Shown piece after piece: positions 19,104 to 28,793 of a DNA stretch of 64,000 nt (positions within the stretch are counted from its first letter, which is position 1; every line of letters begins with the position of its first letter). The notes below the pieces were generated by a model. The model saw only the letters and a program-made list of their open reading frames with translations, searched no databases and had not been told where the DNA came from. The DNA is from Candidatus Sumerlaeota bacterium (lineage in GTDB: Bacteria > Sumerlaeota > Sumerlaeia > Sumerlaeales > Sumerlaeaceae), in assembly GCA_017161655.1 (NCBI GenBank), contig JADFCV010000004.1, positions 201,378 to 265,377 of the forward strand. Direction: 5' to 3'. Position numbers and translations under genes: made by a program.

Positions 19104-20678
19104 ATGCCACTGGATCGGCGCCTTGCTGGAATTCTTCTGCATCCCACAAGTCTTCCTGGACCTTTTGGAATAGGGGACCTCGGACCACAAGCCTATCGGT
19201 TTCTCGATTGGATGCAAGCGGCTGGTCTCGCTTACTGGCAGGTGCTGCCGCTTGGCCCCACAAGCTTCGGCGATAGCCCCTACCAATGTTTTTCCGCCTT
19301 TGCCGGCAATCCGTTGCTTGTGAGTCCAGAGCTTCTCGTGGCAGATGGGCTTCTTAGCTCAGAGGCAATCTCACCTCCACCATTCCCGGCAAATCGCGTG
19401 GATTACGGCTGGGTCATCCAGTGGAAACGGGACCTTTTCCAGCGAGCGTTTCAGCGTTTTCGTGAGCTGGAGCGTTCAGCCCTACGCGATGAGTTCGAGC
19501 AGTTTGTCACGCGCCCGGACGTCCTCAAATGGCTAGATGATTTTGCCCTGTTTATGGCATTGAAGGATGAGCATGGCGGACAGCCATGGTACACATGGGA
19601 GCAAGAGTTGCGTTCATTCCGCAAATCCGCTTTGCAGAAAGCGCGCAAGCAGCTTGCGGACGCCGTGGAGTTTCATCGCTTCTGTCAGTTTCTCTTTTTC
19701 CGCCAATGGGATGCTTTGCGCAGAGAGTGCCACCGCCGCGGGATCGAGATCATTGGCGACGCTCCTATTTACGTGGCTTACGACAGTGCTGACGTATGGG
19801 CTCACCAGAAACTGTTCCTGCTCGATGACAACGGAACTCCTACCCATGTCGCCGGAGTTCCTCCTGACTATTTCAGTGTGACAGGCCAGCTGTGGGGAAA
19901 CCCGATCTACAACTGGAAGCTCATGGAACGGCAGGGCTTTGAGTGGTGGATTGACCGCATGCGCTCAATTTTCGCGCTCGTGGACATTGTGCGTCTCGAT
20001 CATTTCCGTGGCTTCATGGGCTACTGGAGCGTTCCCTACGGAAGTCCAACAGCTGCGACGGGAGAATGGGTTCGCGGCCCTGGCCGCAAGCTTTTCGAGG
20101 TCTTGACGCGCGAGCTGGGTTCCTTGCCGATCATTGCGGAAGACCTTGGTGAAATCACCACAGACGTTGTCGAAGTCCGCAAAGAATTTGGTTTTCCAGG
20201 CATGCGAGTCATGCAATTCGCTTGGTCCGTCGCTTCCACCGATCCCTTTGTGCCTGATCCGAACAATCCGTTTCTTCCGCACCATCACGATGCCAACACC
20301 GTGGTCTACACGGGCACACATGACAATGACACCACAATTGGTTGGTGGCGCAACAGTTCGAAGCCAGAGGAGCGCACGTGTATGCAGCTTTATCTGGCAA
20401 TAGATGGGAACGCAGCGAACTGGGATCTCATCCGCGCGAGTTTCATGTCTGTTGCCAACACAGCTGTCGTTCCTGCGCAGGATTTCCTAGGTCTGGATTC
20501 TGACGCACGCATGAACTTCCCTGGTCGGCCTGAAGGCAACTGGACCTGGCGCCTCGTTGACGGACAGCTCTCGGACGAACTGGCACGCCGTATCTGGTGC
20601 ATGTTGTTGCTCTATGAGCGCTGCGCTAATCCACCGGATTTCGTGAAGCAGGCACAGCCGAAAAAGCCTCTCTACTAA
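19104..20678 (+). CDS. malQ: 4-alpha-glucanotransferase (GH77)
   Basis: GILLHPTSLPGPFGIGDLGPQAYRFLDWMQAAGLAYWQVLPLGPTSFGDSPYQCFSAFAGNPLL; VRLDHFRGF; AEDLGEIT; YTGTHDNDTTIGW. Confidence 0.96.
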   Translation: MPLDRRLAGILLHPTSLPGPFGIGDLGPQAYRFLDWMQAAGLAYWQVLPLGPTSFGDSPYQCFSAFAGNPLLVSPELLVADGLLSSEAISPPPFPANRVDYGWVIQWKRDLFQRAFQRFRELERSALRDEFEQFVTRPDVLKWLDDFALFMALKDEHGGQPWYTWEQELRSFRKSALQKARKQLADAVEFHRFCQFLFFRQWDALRRECHRRGIEIIGDAPIYVAYDSADVWAHQKLFLLDDNGTPTHVAGVPPDYFSVTGQLWGNPIYNWKLMERQGFEWWIDRMRSIFALVDIVRLDHFRGFMGYWSVPYGSPTAATGEWVRGPGRKLFEVLTRELGSLPIIAEDLGEITTDVVEVRKEFGFPGMRVMQFAWSVASTDPFVPDPNNPFLPHHHDANTVVYTGTHDNDTTIGWWRNSSKPEERTCMQLYLAIDGNAANWDLIRASFMSVANTAVVPAQDFLGLDSDARMNFPGRPEGNWTWRLVDGQLSDELARRIWCMLLLYERCANPPDFVKQAQPKKPLY

Positions 20679-20735
20679 ACGCGCGCATGTGGGGCGCGTG
20701 TGGCTAGCAGGTCAACGCAATGAGACCTGATAACC

Positions 20736-22142
20736 TCACGACGTCTTGTCGGCCGAAACGGGCGAAACAGTGGCAATAGTCAGGCGCCGAGGAAAGCCTT
20801 TGGCTGCGATTGCTGCTCCAGCGACCGCGAGGATGCTCAAAACAACAGTGAGAAAACCGAGTCGCTGTTCCACACGGCCAAGCCAGCTCGACAAGTGTCC
20901 TTGTTCGCTGAGAATGCTCGCCCCAGCGAGGAGTGAGCCCAGCAGCAGCGTATTCAGGAGAAGATTATTAAACGCAAACACACGCCCGCGCATGTCGTCG
21001 GGAACAGCCTTCTGCATGACGGTTTCCATGGACACGACCACTCCGCCAGCAGCCAGGCCAATTGCGAGGTTCACGAGGTAATGCGTTGCTGGCGGCAGCG
21101 GCAAGAGATTCACAAGCATAAGCGCAGCTGCTGACACAAAGCATGCCGGAACAAAAACGCGGAGGGTTTGGTGTGCTGCAATGCGGCCCGCCACTATGCC
21201 TCCGATAGCCAGGCCGAGACCCAGAACACCGTAGGCATAGCCCAAGTACAGTGTTGCGTCAGCCTCTGCTTTCACCAGTCGAAGATAAGTAAGCTTCGTC
21301 GTGAGCGTAAAGTAGCCGCCACCGATAAAGAAGAACCACGACACCATGAAAGCGGCGACCGCCGGAACGCGATGGTGCGCCAGGAAGACAACGCCGTCCA
21401 TGGCGCGTCGCAAAATGCCACCCTCCGTCACGACGCGGCGCTGGCGCTTCTCAGTGAACTCCCGGTTTCTTGCCTCGACAACGATCAGCCACAACAGGAC
21501 GGCCGAAACGATATAGCTCGCAGAGTCCACCAGAAACGCCACCGCGAGCCCAAGTGGCAACTTGATCAGATTAAGGGCGGGAATTGTATGGTGCGCGATC
21601 TCATTTAGCCGTGAAAGTCCGGAAACGAGGGCGCCACCGATGACCGTCCCAAACAGCGTTGTCAGTGTTCCCATGGTGGCGGTCACGGAATTTGCACGCA
21701 GGAGATGAGTCTCGGGAACGATTTCCGGAAGAAATGCACTCTTGGCAGGCGCGAAGATCGCTGTCGCGCAGCCGATAAGGAGGACAAGAGCGTAAATGAC
21801 ACGTACATCGTGTTCTGGCGAAATTGTGAAGGGCAGAAGTACCACAACCAGAGCCCGAAAGAAATCCAGCGCAATCATAAGCCGCCGTCGGTCGAAGCGG
21901 TCAACGATCGGTCCTGCCACAAAACTCATAAAGACATACGGCAGCGTCGCCCAAAATGTGATCATATTGGCACGATCCGCTGCGATGGCCTTGGTCACGC
22001 CCGCACTCACAACTGCGATCATCGCCATCTGATCAATGCGGTCGCCGAGATAGGAAATGACTTGGCCAACCCAAAACTTCACGAAATTGGCATTGCGAAA
22101 AAGTTCCGCAAGTGTTGGTTGGCTAGAAGAACCTTTTTGCAT
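20736..22142 (-). CDS. MFS transporter (exporter type)
   Basis: Twelve-TM-like protein, FRNANFVKFWVGQVISYLGDRIDQMAMIAVV, PDDMRGRVFAFNNLLLN. Likely start ATG 22142. Confidence 0.88.
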   Translation of the reverse strand: MQKGSSSQPTLAELFRNANFVKFWVGQVISYLGDRIDQMAMIAVVSAGVTKAIAADRANMITFWATLPYVFMSFVAGPIVDRFDRRRLMIALDFFRALVVVLLPFTISPEHDVRVIYALVLLIGCATAIFAPAKSAFLPEIVPETHLLRANSVTATMGTLTTLFGTVIGGALVSGLSRLNEIAHHTIPALNLIKLPLGLAVAFLVDSASYIVSAVLLWLIVVEARNREFTEKRQRRVVTEGGILRRAMDGVVFLAHHRVPAVAAFMVSWFFFIGGGYFTLTTKLTYLRLVKAEADATLYLGYAYGVLGLGLAIGGIVAGRIAAHQTLRVFVPACFVSAAALMLVNLLPLPPATHYLVNLAIGLAAGGVVVSMETVMQKAVPDDMRGRVFAFNNLLLNTLLLGSLLAGASILSEQGHLSSWLGRVEQRLGFLTVVLSILAVAGAAIAAKGFPRRLTIATVSPVSADKTS

Positions 22143-22210
22143 AGTGACGCAGAGCATTATTCGGCGGACGACGAGTGTCAACGCCCTAAGCCGACGAAGA
22201 GGTGCTGTGA

Positions 22211-23881
22211 ATGGCCGGAGATTTGATGCGGAGGCGAACAACTATGTTACGAAAACTGATGGGTCTGGTGGCGATTACGCTCACCTTGCAGGCAGCCGGA
22301 ACAACTGACCATGCTAACCCACCTCGCTACGACGTCATAGTTCGTCATGCGAGGATCATTGACGGCACAGGCGCGCCGTGGTTTCGCGGCGATGTCGCCG
22401 TCTCCGGGGACAAGATTGCCGCACTTGGCAAATTGGATCCCTGCTCAACCGCTGCCGTTGTCGTCGAGGCGCACGAGCGCTACGTCGCACCTGGCTTCAT
22501 AGATGTGCACACGCATTGCGAAGATGACCTGCTCAGCATGCCTCAAGCGGAAAACTTTGTCCGCATGGGGGTGACCTCAATCGTCATGGGCAACTGCGGA
22601 GGCTCGTATTTACGCCTCGACGAAGCCTTTACCTCTATGTCGCAGCGAGGACTGGGTGTGAACGTGGCGTCGCTCATTGGGCACAACACGGTGCGGTCCG
22701 CGGTCATGAAAAACGTAGCCCGTGATCCAAGCACGACGGAACTCGCTGAAATGAAACGCCTTGTACGTGAAGCCATGAAGGCGGGTGCTCTCGGGCTTTC
22801 GACGGGTCTCATTTATACGCCCGGAACGTATTCGAAGACCCCAGAAATCATCGAGCTGGCGAAAGAAGCGGCACGCTTTGGAGGCATTTATGCCACACAC
22901 ATGCGCAGCGAAGGCATTGATGTCATCAACGCACTCGATGAAGCTCTAACTGTGGGGTTGGCCGCGAAGATCCCCGTCCAGGTTTCGCACCACAAGATTG
23001 TCGCACCTTTTCGTTTTGGTCAGACTACGGTGACTCTCGCGATGATGGACAAGGCCAGGGAAGCCGGTATTGATGTGGCATGTGACCAGTACGTTTATAC
23101 CGCATCCTCCACAAGCATCTCCACCATGCTACCTGACTGGGCGGTCGAAGGCACCCGCCAGCAAGTGCTCCAGCGCCTTCGTGACCCGGTGCTTCGCGAA
23201 AAGATCATCGCCGGCATCATCGAAGAGCGACGCGATAAATCGGGGCGCAGAGATCTCGGCTACGCTGTAGTCGCAAACTGCCGTGCCGAGCCATCAATCA
23301 ATGGGAAGAATCTCCTAGAATTGGCACGAGAACGCTATGGTTCCGATTCCTGGCACGCTCAAGCCCAGGTCGTGGTGGACATCATGACCAGCGGCGGGGC
23401 CAGCATGGTGTTTCATAGCATGGATGAAGAGGACGTTCAGCGTGTGGCTTGCTACCGCAACACAGCCTTTGCGTCGGATTCAGGTGTGCGCGCGTTTGGT
23501 GTCGGTGTGCCACATCCTCGTGGCTATGGCAACAATGCGCGCGTGCTTCAGCGCTATGTGCGTGAGCTAAAGCTCTTACCGCTAGAGGAGGCGGTTCGTC
23601 GGATGACTTCATTGCCTGCCCAGCGAATGCGCCTTTTCGACCGAGGGATTTTGCGGCCAGGCATGCCCGCCGACCTTGTGATCTTTGATCTCGATCGCGT
23701 GAAAGAAAAAACCACATTCGAGCATCCTCATGCCTACGCCGAAGGCTTTGACTACGTTATGGTGAATGGTCAGTGGGTGATCGAGAACGGAAAGCTCACG
23801 GGCGCTCTCCCAGGGAAAATCCTGTATGGTCCAGGGAAGGGACTTGATTCCGATGCCCCGTGTGAAAGTCCATCGCACTGA
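22211..23881 (+). CDS. D-aminoacylase / N-acyl-D-amino-acid deacylase family amidohydrolase, probably exported
   Basis: YDVIVRHARIIDGTGAPWFRGDVAVSGDKIAALG; VAPGFIDVHTHCEDDLL; GLSTGLIYTPGTYSKTPEIIELAKEAARFGGIYATHMRSEG; hydrophobic N-terminus. Confidence 0.9.
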   Translation: MAGDLMRRRTTMLRKLMGLVAITLTLQAAGTTDHANPPRYDVIVRHARIIDGTGAPWFRGDVAVSGDKIAALGKLDPCSTAAVVVEAHERYVAPGFIDVHTHCEDDLLSMPQAENFVRMGVTSIVMGNCGGSYLRLDEAFTSMSQRGLGVNVASLIGHNTVRSAVMKNVARDPSTTELAEMKRLVREAMKAGALGLSTGLIYTPGTYSKTPEIIELAKEAARFGGIYATHMRSEGIDVINALDEALTVGLAAKIPVQVSHHKIVAPFRFGQTTVTLAMMDKAREAGIDVACDQYVYTASSTSISTMLPDWAVEGTRQQVLQRLRDPVLREKIIAGIIEERRDKSGRRDLGYAVVANCRAEPSINGKNLLELARERYGSDSWHAQAQVVVDIMTSGGASMVFHSMDEEDVQRVACYRNTAFASDSGVRAFGVGVPHPRGYGNNARVLQRYVRELKLLPLEEAVRRMTSLPAQRMRLFDRGILRPGMPADLVIFDLDRVKEKTTFEHPHAYAEGFDYVMVNGQWVIENGKLTGALPGKILYGPGKGLDSDAPCESPSH

Positions 23882-23898
23882 CAAAGACAGGAACGCCG

Positions 23899-26097
23899 GT
23901 GAACTCGCAGAATCGAGCGGTCGAATCAAGCCGTTCATTCGGAAAAGGAACGAGTGTACGATTCCTCATTGTAGTGCTACTCGTATTGGCCGCTGCCGCC
24001 GTATCGGTATGGGTCCCTCTCTGGTGTCATTGGCCTTTCTCCGCGGGTCAAAGTTTGGATCAGGTTGATGCGGCGGTGCTTCCTGAAAGACTTGTTCAGG
24101 GACTCACAGCGACGCTGAGTGCTTTTCCCAGCTTCGCACTTCGAGTCGAATTTTGGAAAAACATCGGATTGTACCTTGCGTGGCTCGGCGCAGTGATGGG
24201 ATGGGGAGGACTCGGTCGCAGGTGGATTCTCACCCACCTTACCTGCGAAGAGTGCACTGTCATACGTTTTGCGCTTGGCACCTTATGGCTGGGACTCGCT
24301 CTAGAGTGCGCCGGGCTTGCAGGATGGTTCCGCGGCGAAACGCTGGCATTTCTTCTTGTGCTTGGTTGGGCGTTTCTTCTTCTCGACGCTCGTTTCGTTT
24401 TCCCTCCGCGATTACGGATATCCGCCCGGCGCCCAAACTCTTTCGCTTATACTTTGTGCTGGTTCTTCATCGTGAGCTATCTTGTGCTCGGCTTCTTGTA
24501 TGCACTCACGCCGCCCATTCAGTCGGACGGCATGCGTTACCATCTCGCGGCAGTTCAGGAGTATCTCCGGCATCGACGCGTTATTTACCTGCCGCACAAC
24601 GCATTTTCGAACTTCCCCTTTCTCGTCGAAATGCACTTTGCCTTCGGGGTTGCAGCCAACGTGCCTGAGCACTCACAGCTCGTTCATTACACGTATTTTC
24701 TCGCAGTGGGGGGATTGCTCCACGTTTTCGCAAGGCGCCTCATCCGCACGCATGCGCCGCGATGGAGTCGTTCTCTCTCCGGTCACCTTACTGCATGGCT
24801 TCCGGCCTGGCTCTATTGGACTGTTCCTGCGAACACCATTGTCGCCGCGTGGCCATTTGTTGACCAAGCCGTGAACTTTTACTGGTTGGCCGCTTTCTTC
24901 GTTGCCTATCTTGCGCTGGAAAGAAAAGCCCTGCGTTCCTTCGCGCTGTTAGGCTGCCTGCTTGGTGCGGCGCTGGGAGCCAAGTACACGTCCCTCGCGT
25001 TGGTTGTTTTTCTCCTAATCGTCATGATGGGATTGGCAGCCTGGCCTTCCTCTTCGCTTTCGTTCCGCCACGTATTCAGAGGGCTGCTGGTCGCCCTCAT
25101 TCTGACGGGTGTCACGTCTGTTCTGTGGTTTGCGAAAAATTACGCGTTCACGGGCAACCCCCTGTATCCACTAGCTGGGTCACTGTTTGGGTACGGCGAG
25201 TTCTCTCCACGCGATGCGGCCCTTTACGCACAAAAAATGGCAGAAAAGGGCGTGCCAAAGACCGCCATGAGCTTCTTTCTCTCGCCTCTCTTTGCAACGT
25301 TCCGCTGGACTGCGTTCGAGCATCATTTTCTGGGAGCTCATCTTCTTGTCGGTTTTTTGCTAGCTCTTGTCTCATCACTGCTCTGCCGTTCCCCAAAGGT
25401 GCGTTTGTGGACCATGGCCGCGTTTCTTCTGGGTGGGCTGCTGTATGCGTTGTGGTTTTTCACTTACCAGAGCAATCGCATGCTCGGTGCCGTTCTTGGT
25501 CTCTGGTTCCTTACGGCTTGCTTTGGGCAAGCGCATCTGTCGCACCGCAAGCTGGTCGGCAAGGCGGCCATGGCAGCGTGTTGGCTAACGGGGCTTTTTG
25601 GCGCCCTCTACAATGTTCAATACGTGACCTCTATCCATCGCCCGCCGCTGTACGCCTACTTCTCTGGTCGGATCACGCGCGACGAGTATCTGGCTGATGC
25701 GCTGAACTATTACCGCGCTTTCAAATGGCTAGAAAGCCGAGTGCACCCGGATGAGAAAGTTCTGCTTATCGGCGAGCATCGGATTTTTTACGCGCCATTT
25801 AATGCCGTCTGGAGTGATTGGTTCGACACGCCTGCCATTCTTGCCATAATTCGCAACGAAAAGCCCCACGACGTTCCGGACCTGATCGCGGCGTTGCGCC
25901 AATGTGGAGTGGAGTGGATTCTTGTGAACGAAGCTGAATTGCTCCCCCAGCGCGAGAGATATTGGAAACCCCGTTTTACTCCTGAGGAATGGCAGCTCTA
26001 TGAGAAATTCGTCTCTCTGCCTCACTGGGATCGCGTGCGCATTCCGCCAGGCGTCACGATTTTTCGAATCTCCCCACGTGTCGAGAGTGCTGGATGA
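23899..26097 (+). CDS. GT-C-type glycosyltransferase-like integral membrane protein (732 aa)
   Basis: Many TM segments; TPPIQSDGMRYHLAAVQEYLRHRRV loop after the first TM region; soluble C-terminus, as in GT39/PMT-like proteins. Confidence 0.7.
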   Translation: MNSQNRAVESSRSFGKGTSVRFLIVVLLVLAAAAVSVWVPLWCHWPFSAGQSLDQVDAAVLPERLVQGLTATLSAFPSFALRVEFWKNIGLYLAWLGAVMGWGGLGRRWILTHLTCEECTVIRFALGTLWLGLALECAGLAGWFRGETLAFLLVLGWAFLLLDARFVFPPRLRISARRPNSFAYTLCWFFIVSYLVLGFLYALTPPIQSDGMRYHLAAVQEYLRHRRVIYLPHNAFSNFPFLVEMHFAFGVAANVPEHSQLVHYTYFLAVGGLLHVFARRLIRTHAPRWSRSLSGHLTAWLPAWLYWTVPANTIVAAWPFVDQAVNFYWLAAFFVAYLALERKALRSFALLGCLLGAALGAKYTSLALVVFLLIVMMGLAAWPSSSLSFRHVFRGLLVALILTGVTSVLWFAKNYAFTGNPLYPLAGSLFGYGEFSPRDAALYAQKMAEKGVPKTAMSFFLSPLFATFRWTAFEHHFLGAHLLVGFLLALVSSLLCRSPKVRLWTMAAFLLGGLLYALWFFTYQSNRMLGAVLGLWFLTACFGQAHLSHRKLVGKAAMAACWLTGLFGALYNVQYVTSIHRPPLYAYFSGRITRDEYLADALNYYRAFKWLESRVHPDEKVLLIGEHRIFYAPFNAVWSDWFDTPAILAIIRNEKPHDVPDLIAALRQCGVEWILVNEAELLPQRERYWKPRFTPEEWQLYEKFVSLPHWDRVRIPPGVTIFRISPRVESAG

Positions 26098-27446
26098 TCG
26101 TTTGCCTCCAAAAACTGCTGCGAACACTTGTCAACAGCTGGTACTTATTTTCGCTTGCGGCCGCCCTCTATGCCTATGGCCAGGTGTGGCAGCCACTGAC
26201 CCATTTGCACAGCAATGATTTCAAACACATCTATCTAGGGACTCAGGCCATTTGGAGCGGACGCGATCCCTACTCTGCCCCGTCTCTCCTTGATGTCGCA
26301 AAAGATTTTGGATTAGGAAATGCAGCGCTTAATCCTTACGTGTACCTGCCCTTTACGGGGATCGCTCTGGGCTTTTTGAAGTTCTTTCCGTTTCCGACAG
26401 CAGCGCTCCTCTGGTTTTTCATCAATCACTCTTTTCTCTTATTCTCGTTCATCATTTGGGCGCGACTGCTCGCAGAGAATACCACCAGCACTTTCTCGCG
26501 ACTTGGATGGTTCAATATCCTCCTGCTTCTGGCTTCCATCTCGCATCCCCTCAGTCGCACACTTACAGCCGGACAGCTAAATATCGTATTATTATTTTGT
26601 TATGTCATGAGCTTCTGGGCTTTGCGAAAACATTGGGAGTTTCTTGCAGGGGCCATCATCGGTTTCGCATCTGTATTCAAGCTCGCACCTGCCGTCTTTG
26701 CACTGTATTTTCTTTTGCTTCGACGTGTCAGAGCCTTGCTCGCGATGGCGCTTACCAGTGCAGTGTTGTTGCTACTTTCCATCGCCATTGCCGGATGGCG
26801 TATGCATCGAGACTTTTTGCCGGTTCTGGCTCAAATGGGTTATGGGAAATCCACGTGGCAGGAATATGGGGCCACTTTCTGGAAAGATCCCTGGAACCAA
26901 AGTCTCAACTCGTTCTTTACGCATCTTATGGTCGAAGCCAATCGGGTGACCGTCAGTTGGTTTTCAGGAACCCAGGTGTCTGCAAACATCTTCACCATAG
27001 TGGCAAGCGCTGTTCTCGTTGCGTTGTTCTCGGCTGCCGCATGGCAGTATGGTGGGAAATACCCAAGGGCTAATCATGCCTCTGAAGAACGCGTCCGCGA
27101 GGCGCTGTTTCTCGCCACGTTGCTTCTGTCTCTCCTTCTGCCCTCGCTGCTCTGGGATCACTACCTTGTTGTTCTACTACTGCCAGTGAGTTGGCTGATC
27201 GCGGTGGGCATTGAACGAAACCTTGTCGGCATCCCGTGGATTGCGCTTCTCTGCTATATGCTTACAGCGATGCCTGTGCGCCTCGACGCGGAAAGCTTTC
27301 GTCATGGCTTGGGGGTTCTCCTCATGAGTTCCAAGCTCTATCCCACACTGATCATTTTCGGTCTGCTTCTGCGCGTGACTTACCAGCTTCAAAAGTCTTG
27401 CAGCCAGCCGTCCGACCAAGGTGAAATCGCCAGGAAAGACAGATGA
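26094..27446 (+). CDS. GT87/DUF2029-type membrane mannosyltransferase-like protein
   Basis: HSNDFKHIYLGTQAIWSGRDPYSAPSL...NPYVYLPFTGIALGFLKFFPF; multi-TM; ATGA overlap with the upstream gene. Confidence 0.82.
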   Translation: MIVCLQKLLRTLVNSWYLFSLAAALYAYGQVWQPLTHLHSNDFKHIYLGTQAIWSGRDPYSAPSLLDVAKDFGLGNAALNPYVYLPFTGIALGFLKFFPFPTAALLWFFINHSFLLFSFIIWARLLAENTTSTFSRLGWFNILLLLASISHPLSRTLTAGQLNIVLLFCYVMSFWALRKHWEFLAGAIIGFASVFKLAPAVFALYFLLLRRVRALLAMALTSAVLLLLSIAIAGWRMHRDFLPVLAQMGYGKSTWQEYGATFWKDPWNQSLNSFFTHLMVEANRVTVSWFSGTQVSANIFTIVASAVLVALFSAAAWQYGGKYPRANHASEERVREALFLATLLLSLLLPSLLWDHYLVVLLLPVSWLIAVGIERNLVGIPWIALLCYMLTAMPVRLDAESFRHGLGVLLMSSKLYPTLIIFGLLLRVTYQLQKSCSQPSDQGEIARKDR

Positions 27447-27501
27447 GTTGCCCAGGGTGCGCTAAAAGATTGGGCCGCTTTTCTGCCCAGGAGGGAGAAT
27501 C

Positions 27502-28710
27502 ATGAAAAAGGTTATTGCCTTGGTCCTCGCCGGCGGCAAGACAGGCATGTACGGCGTGCTTACCCGCAATCGTGCGAAAGGGGCTCTGACGTTTGCTTCC
27601 CACTATCGAATCATTGATTTCACCCTGTCGAATTTGAAGAATTCAGGCATTGAGCAGGTGGGCCTCGTCATCCAGTATTTGCCTGCTTCCCTCATTGAGC
27701 ACGTCGGGGTGGGGTTGCCATGGGACCTTTATGGTTCTGGTCGGTGCCTGAAGATCATGCCTCCATTTGTCGGTGTGGAAACAACCGCGTGGTACAAAGG
27801 AACCGCCGACGCCTTGTGGCAAAACTGGAATTTCGTCGAAGATTGCAAGCCGGAGCATATCGTTGTCCTTAGCGGTGAGCATGTATATCATCTCGATTTC
27901 CGTCCAGTGCTTGATTTTCATCGCGACACGCAGGCCGACGTCACCATGATCACTTGCGATTTGCCCCCCGAGCGGCGTCGTTCGCGCTTCGGTTACGTCT
28001 TCACCGGGGAGAACTCGCGGGTGGAGAAATTCATCGAGAAGCCAGAAGTCCCCCCTGACACCTGCGCATCCACGGGCATGTACGTCTTTCGGCGCGAAGT
28101 GCTAGAGGAGCTTTTGCGCGAGAATGCTGGCGTCGCGGAGTGCAATCTCGCCAAGCACATTTTGGAGCCCCGCGTGCACACACTCAATTCTTATGCCTAT
28201 TGCATGCCCGGAACATGGGACTACATGGAGAATGTTATTGATTACTTTGAAACTCAAATGAACATGCTCCGCTCTGACCGTTTCGCCGAACTCCAGCGGT
28301 GGGGAATTCTCACCAATTTAGAGTTTCGTGATGTGGGGGTGGCCCCAGCCACGCGTTTCACGTCAACTGCCAATGTGGTGGACTCCTTTCTAGGGCCGAA
28401 GTGTGTCATCGAAGGAACCGTCGAGCATTCCATCCTTTCACCCGGCGTACGCGTAGGTCGTGGCGCTGTGGTGCGTAATTGCATACTCATGCACGACTGC
28501 GTCGTAGAAGAAGGAGCTCAACTCGACTACGTGATAAGCGACCGTGACACAACTTTTGGGGCAAATTGCCGTGTGGGAGCCGCGACCTCCCCCGATCCTT
28601 ATGATCCTGCTCGCGGACCACTCACGCTAGTGGGAAAAGCCGCAAGGATCGCTTGCAGAGCCACTGTGCCGCAAGGATTCGAAGTCAACCATCGCGAACA
28701 ATACGGATAG
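27502..28710 (+). CDS. glgC: Glucose-1-phosphate adenylyltransferase-like nucleotidyltransferase (divergent signature)
   Basis: MKKVIALVLAGGKTGMYGVLTRNRAKGALTFASHYRIIDFTLSNLKNSGI; YKGTADALWQN; VVLSGEHVYHLDFRPVLDFH; C-terminal left-handed beta-helix. Confidence 0.85.
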   Translation: MKKVIALVLAGGKTGMYGVLTRNRAKGALTFASHYRIIDFTLSNLKNSGIEQVGLVIQYLPASLIEHVGVGLPWDLYGSGRCLKIMPPFVGVETTAWYKGTADALWQNWNFVEDCKPEHIVVLSGEHVYHLDFRPVLDFHRDTQADVTMITCDLPPERRRSRFGYVFTGENSRVEKFIEKPEVPPDTCASTGMYVFRREVLEELLRENAGVAECNLAKHILEPRVHTLNSYAYCMPGTWDYMENVIDYFETQMNMLRSDRFAELQRWGILTNLEFRDVGVAPATRFTSTANVVDSFLGPKCVIEGTVEHSILSPGVRVGRGAVVRNCILMHDCVVEEGAQLDYVISDRDTTFGANCRVGAATSPDPYDPARGPLTLVGKAARIACRATVPQGFEVNHREQYG

Positions 28711-28730
28711 TCTTCCCCCTCCTCTTTGAG

Positions 28731-28788
28731 CCCATACTGGACTGTTAGGACGTATGGGTCTGCGCGATCCACGCGCGCAGACCCATAC
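28731..28788. terminator. Strong 15-bp hairpin between convergent glgC and pckA, with an alternative 7-bp pairing upstream
   Basis: GTATGGGTCTGCGCG (28752-28766) is a perfect inverted repeat of CGCGCAGACCCATAC (28774-28788). CCCATAC also occurs at 28731-28737. No clear T-tract. Confidence 0.6.
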
Positions 28789-28793
28789 CTGAC

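Noticed and set aside
21168-22226. Plus-strand ORFs of 146 and 173 aa within the MFS gene
   Set aside because: Antisense shadow frames; the minus-strand MFS protein is clearly the coding product.
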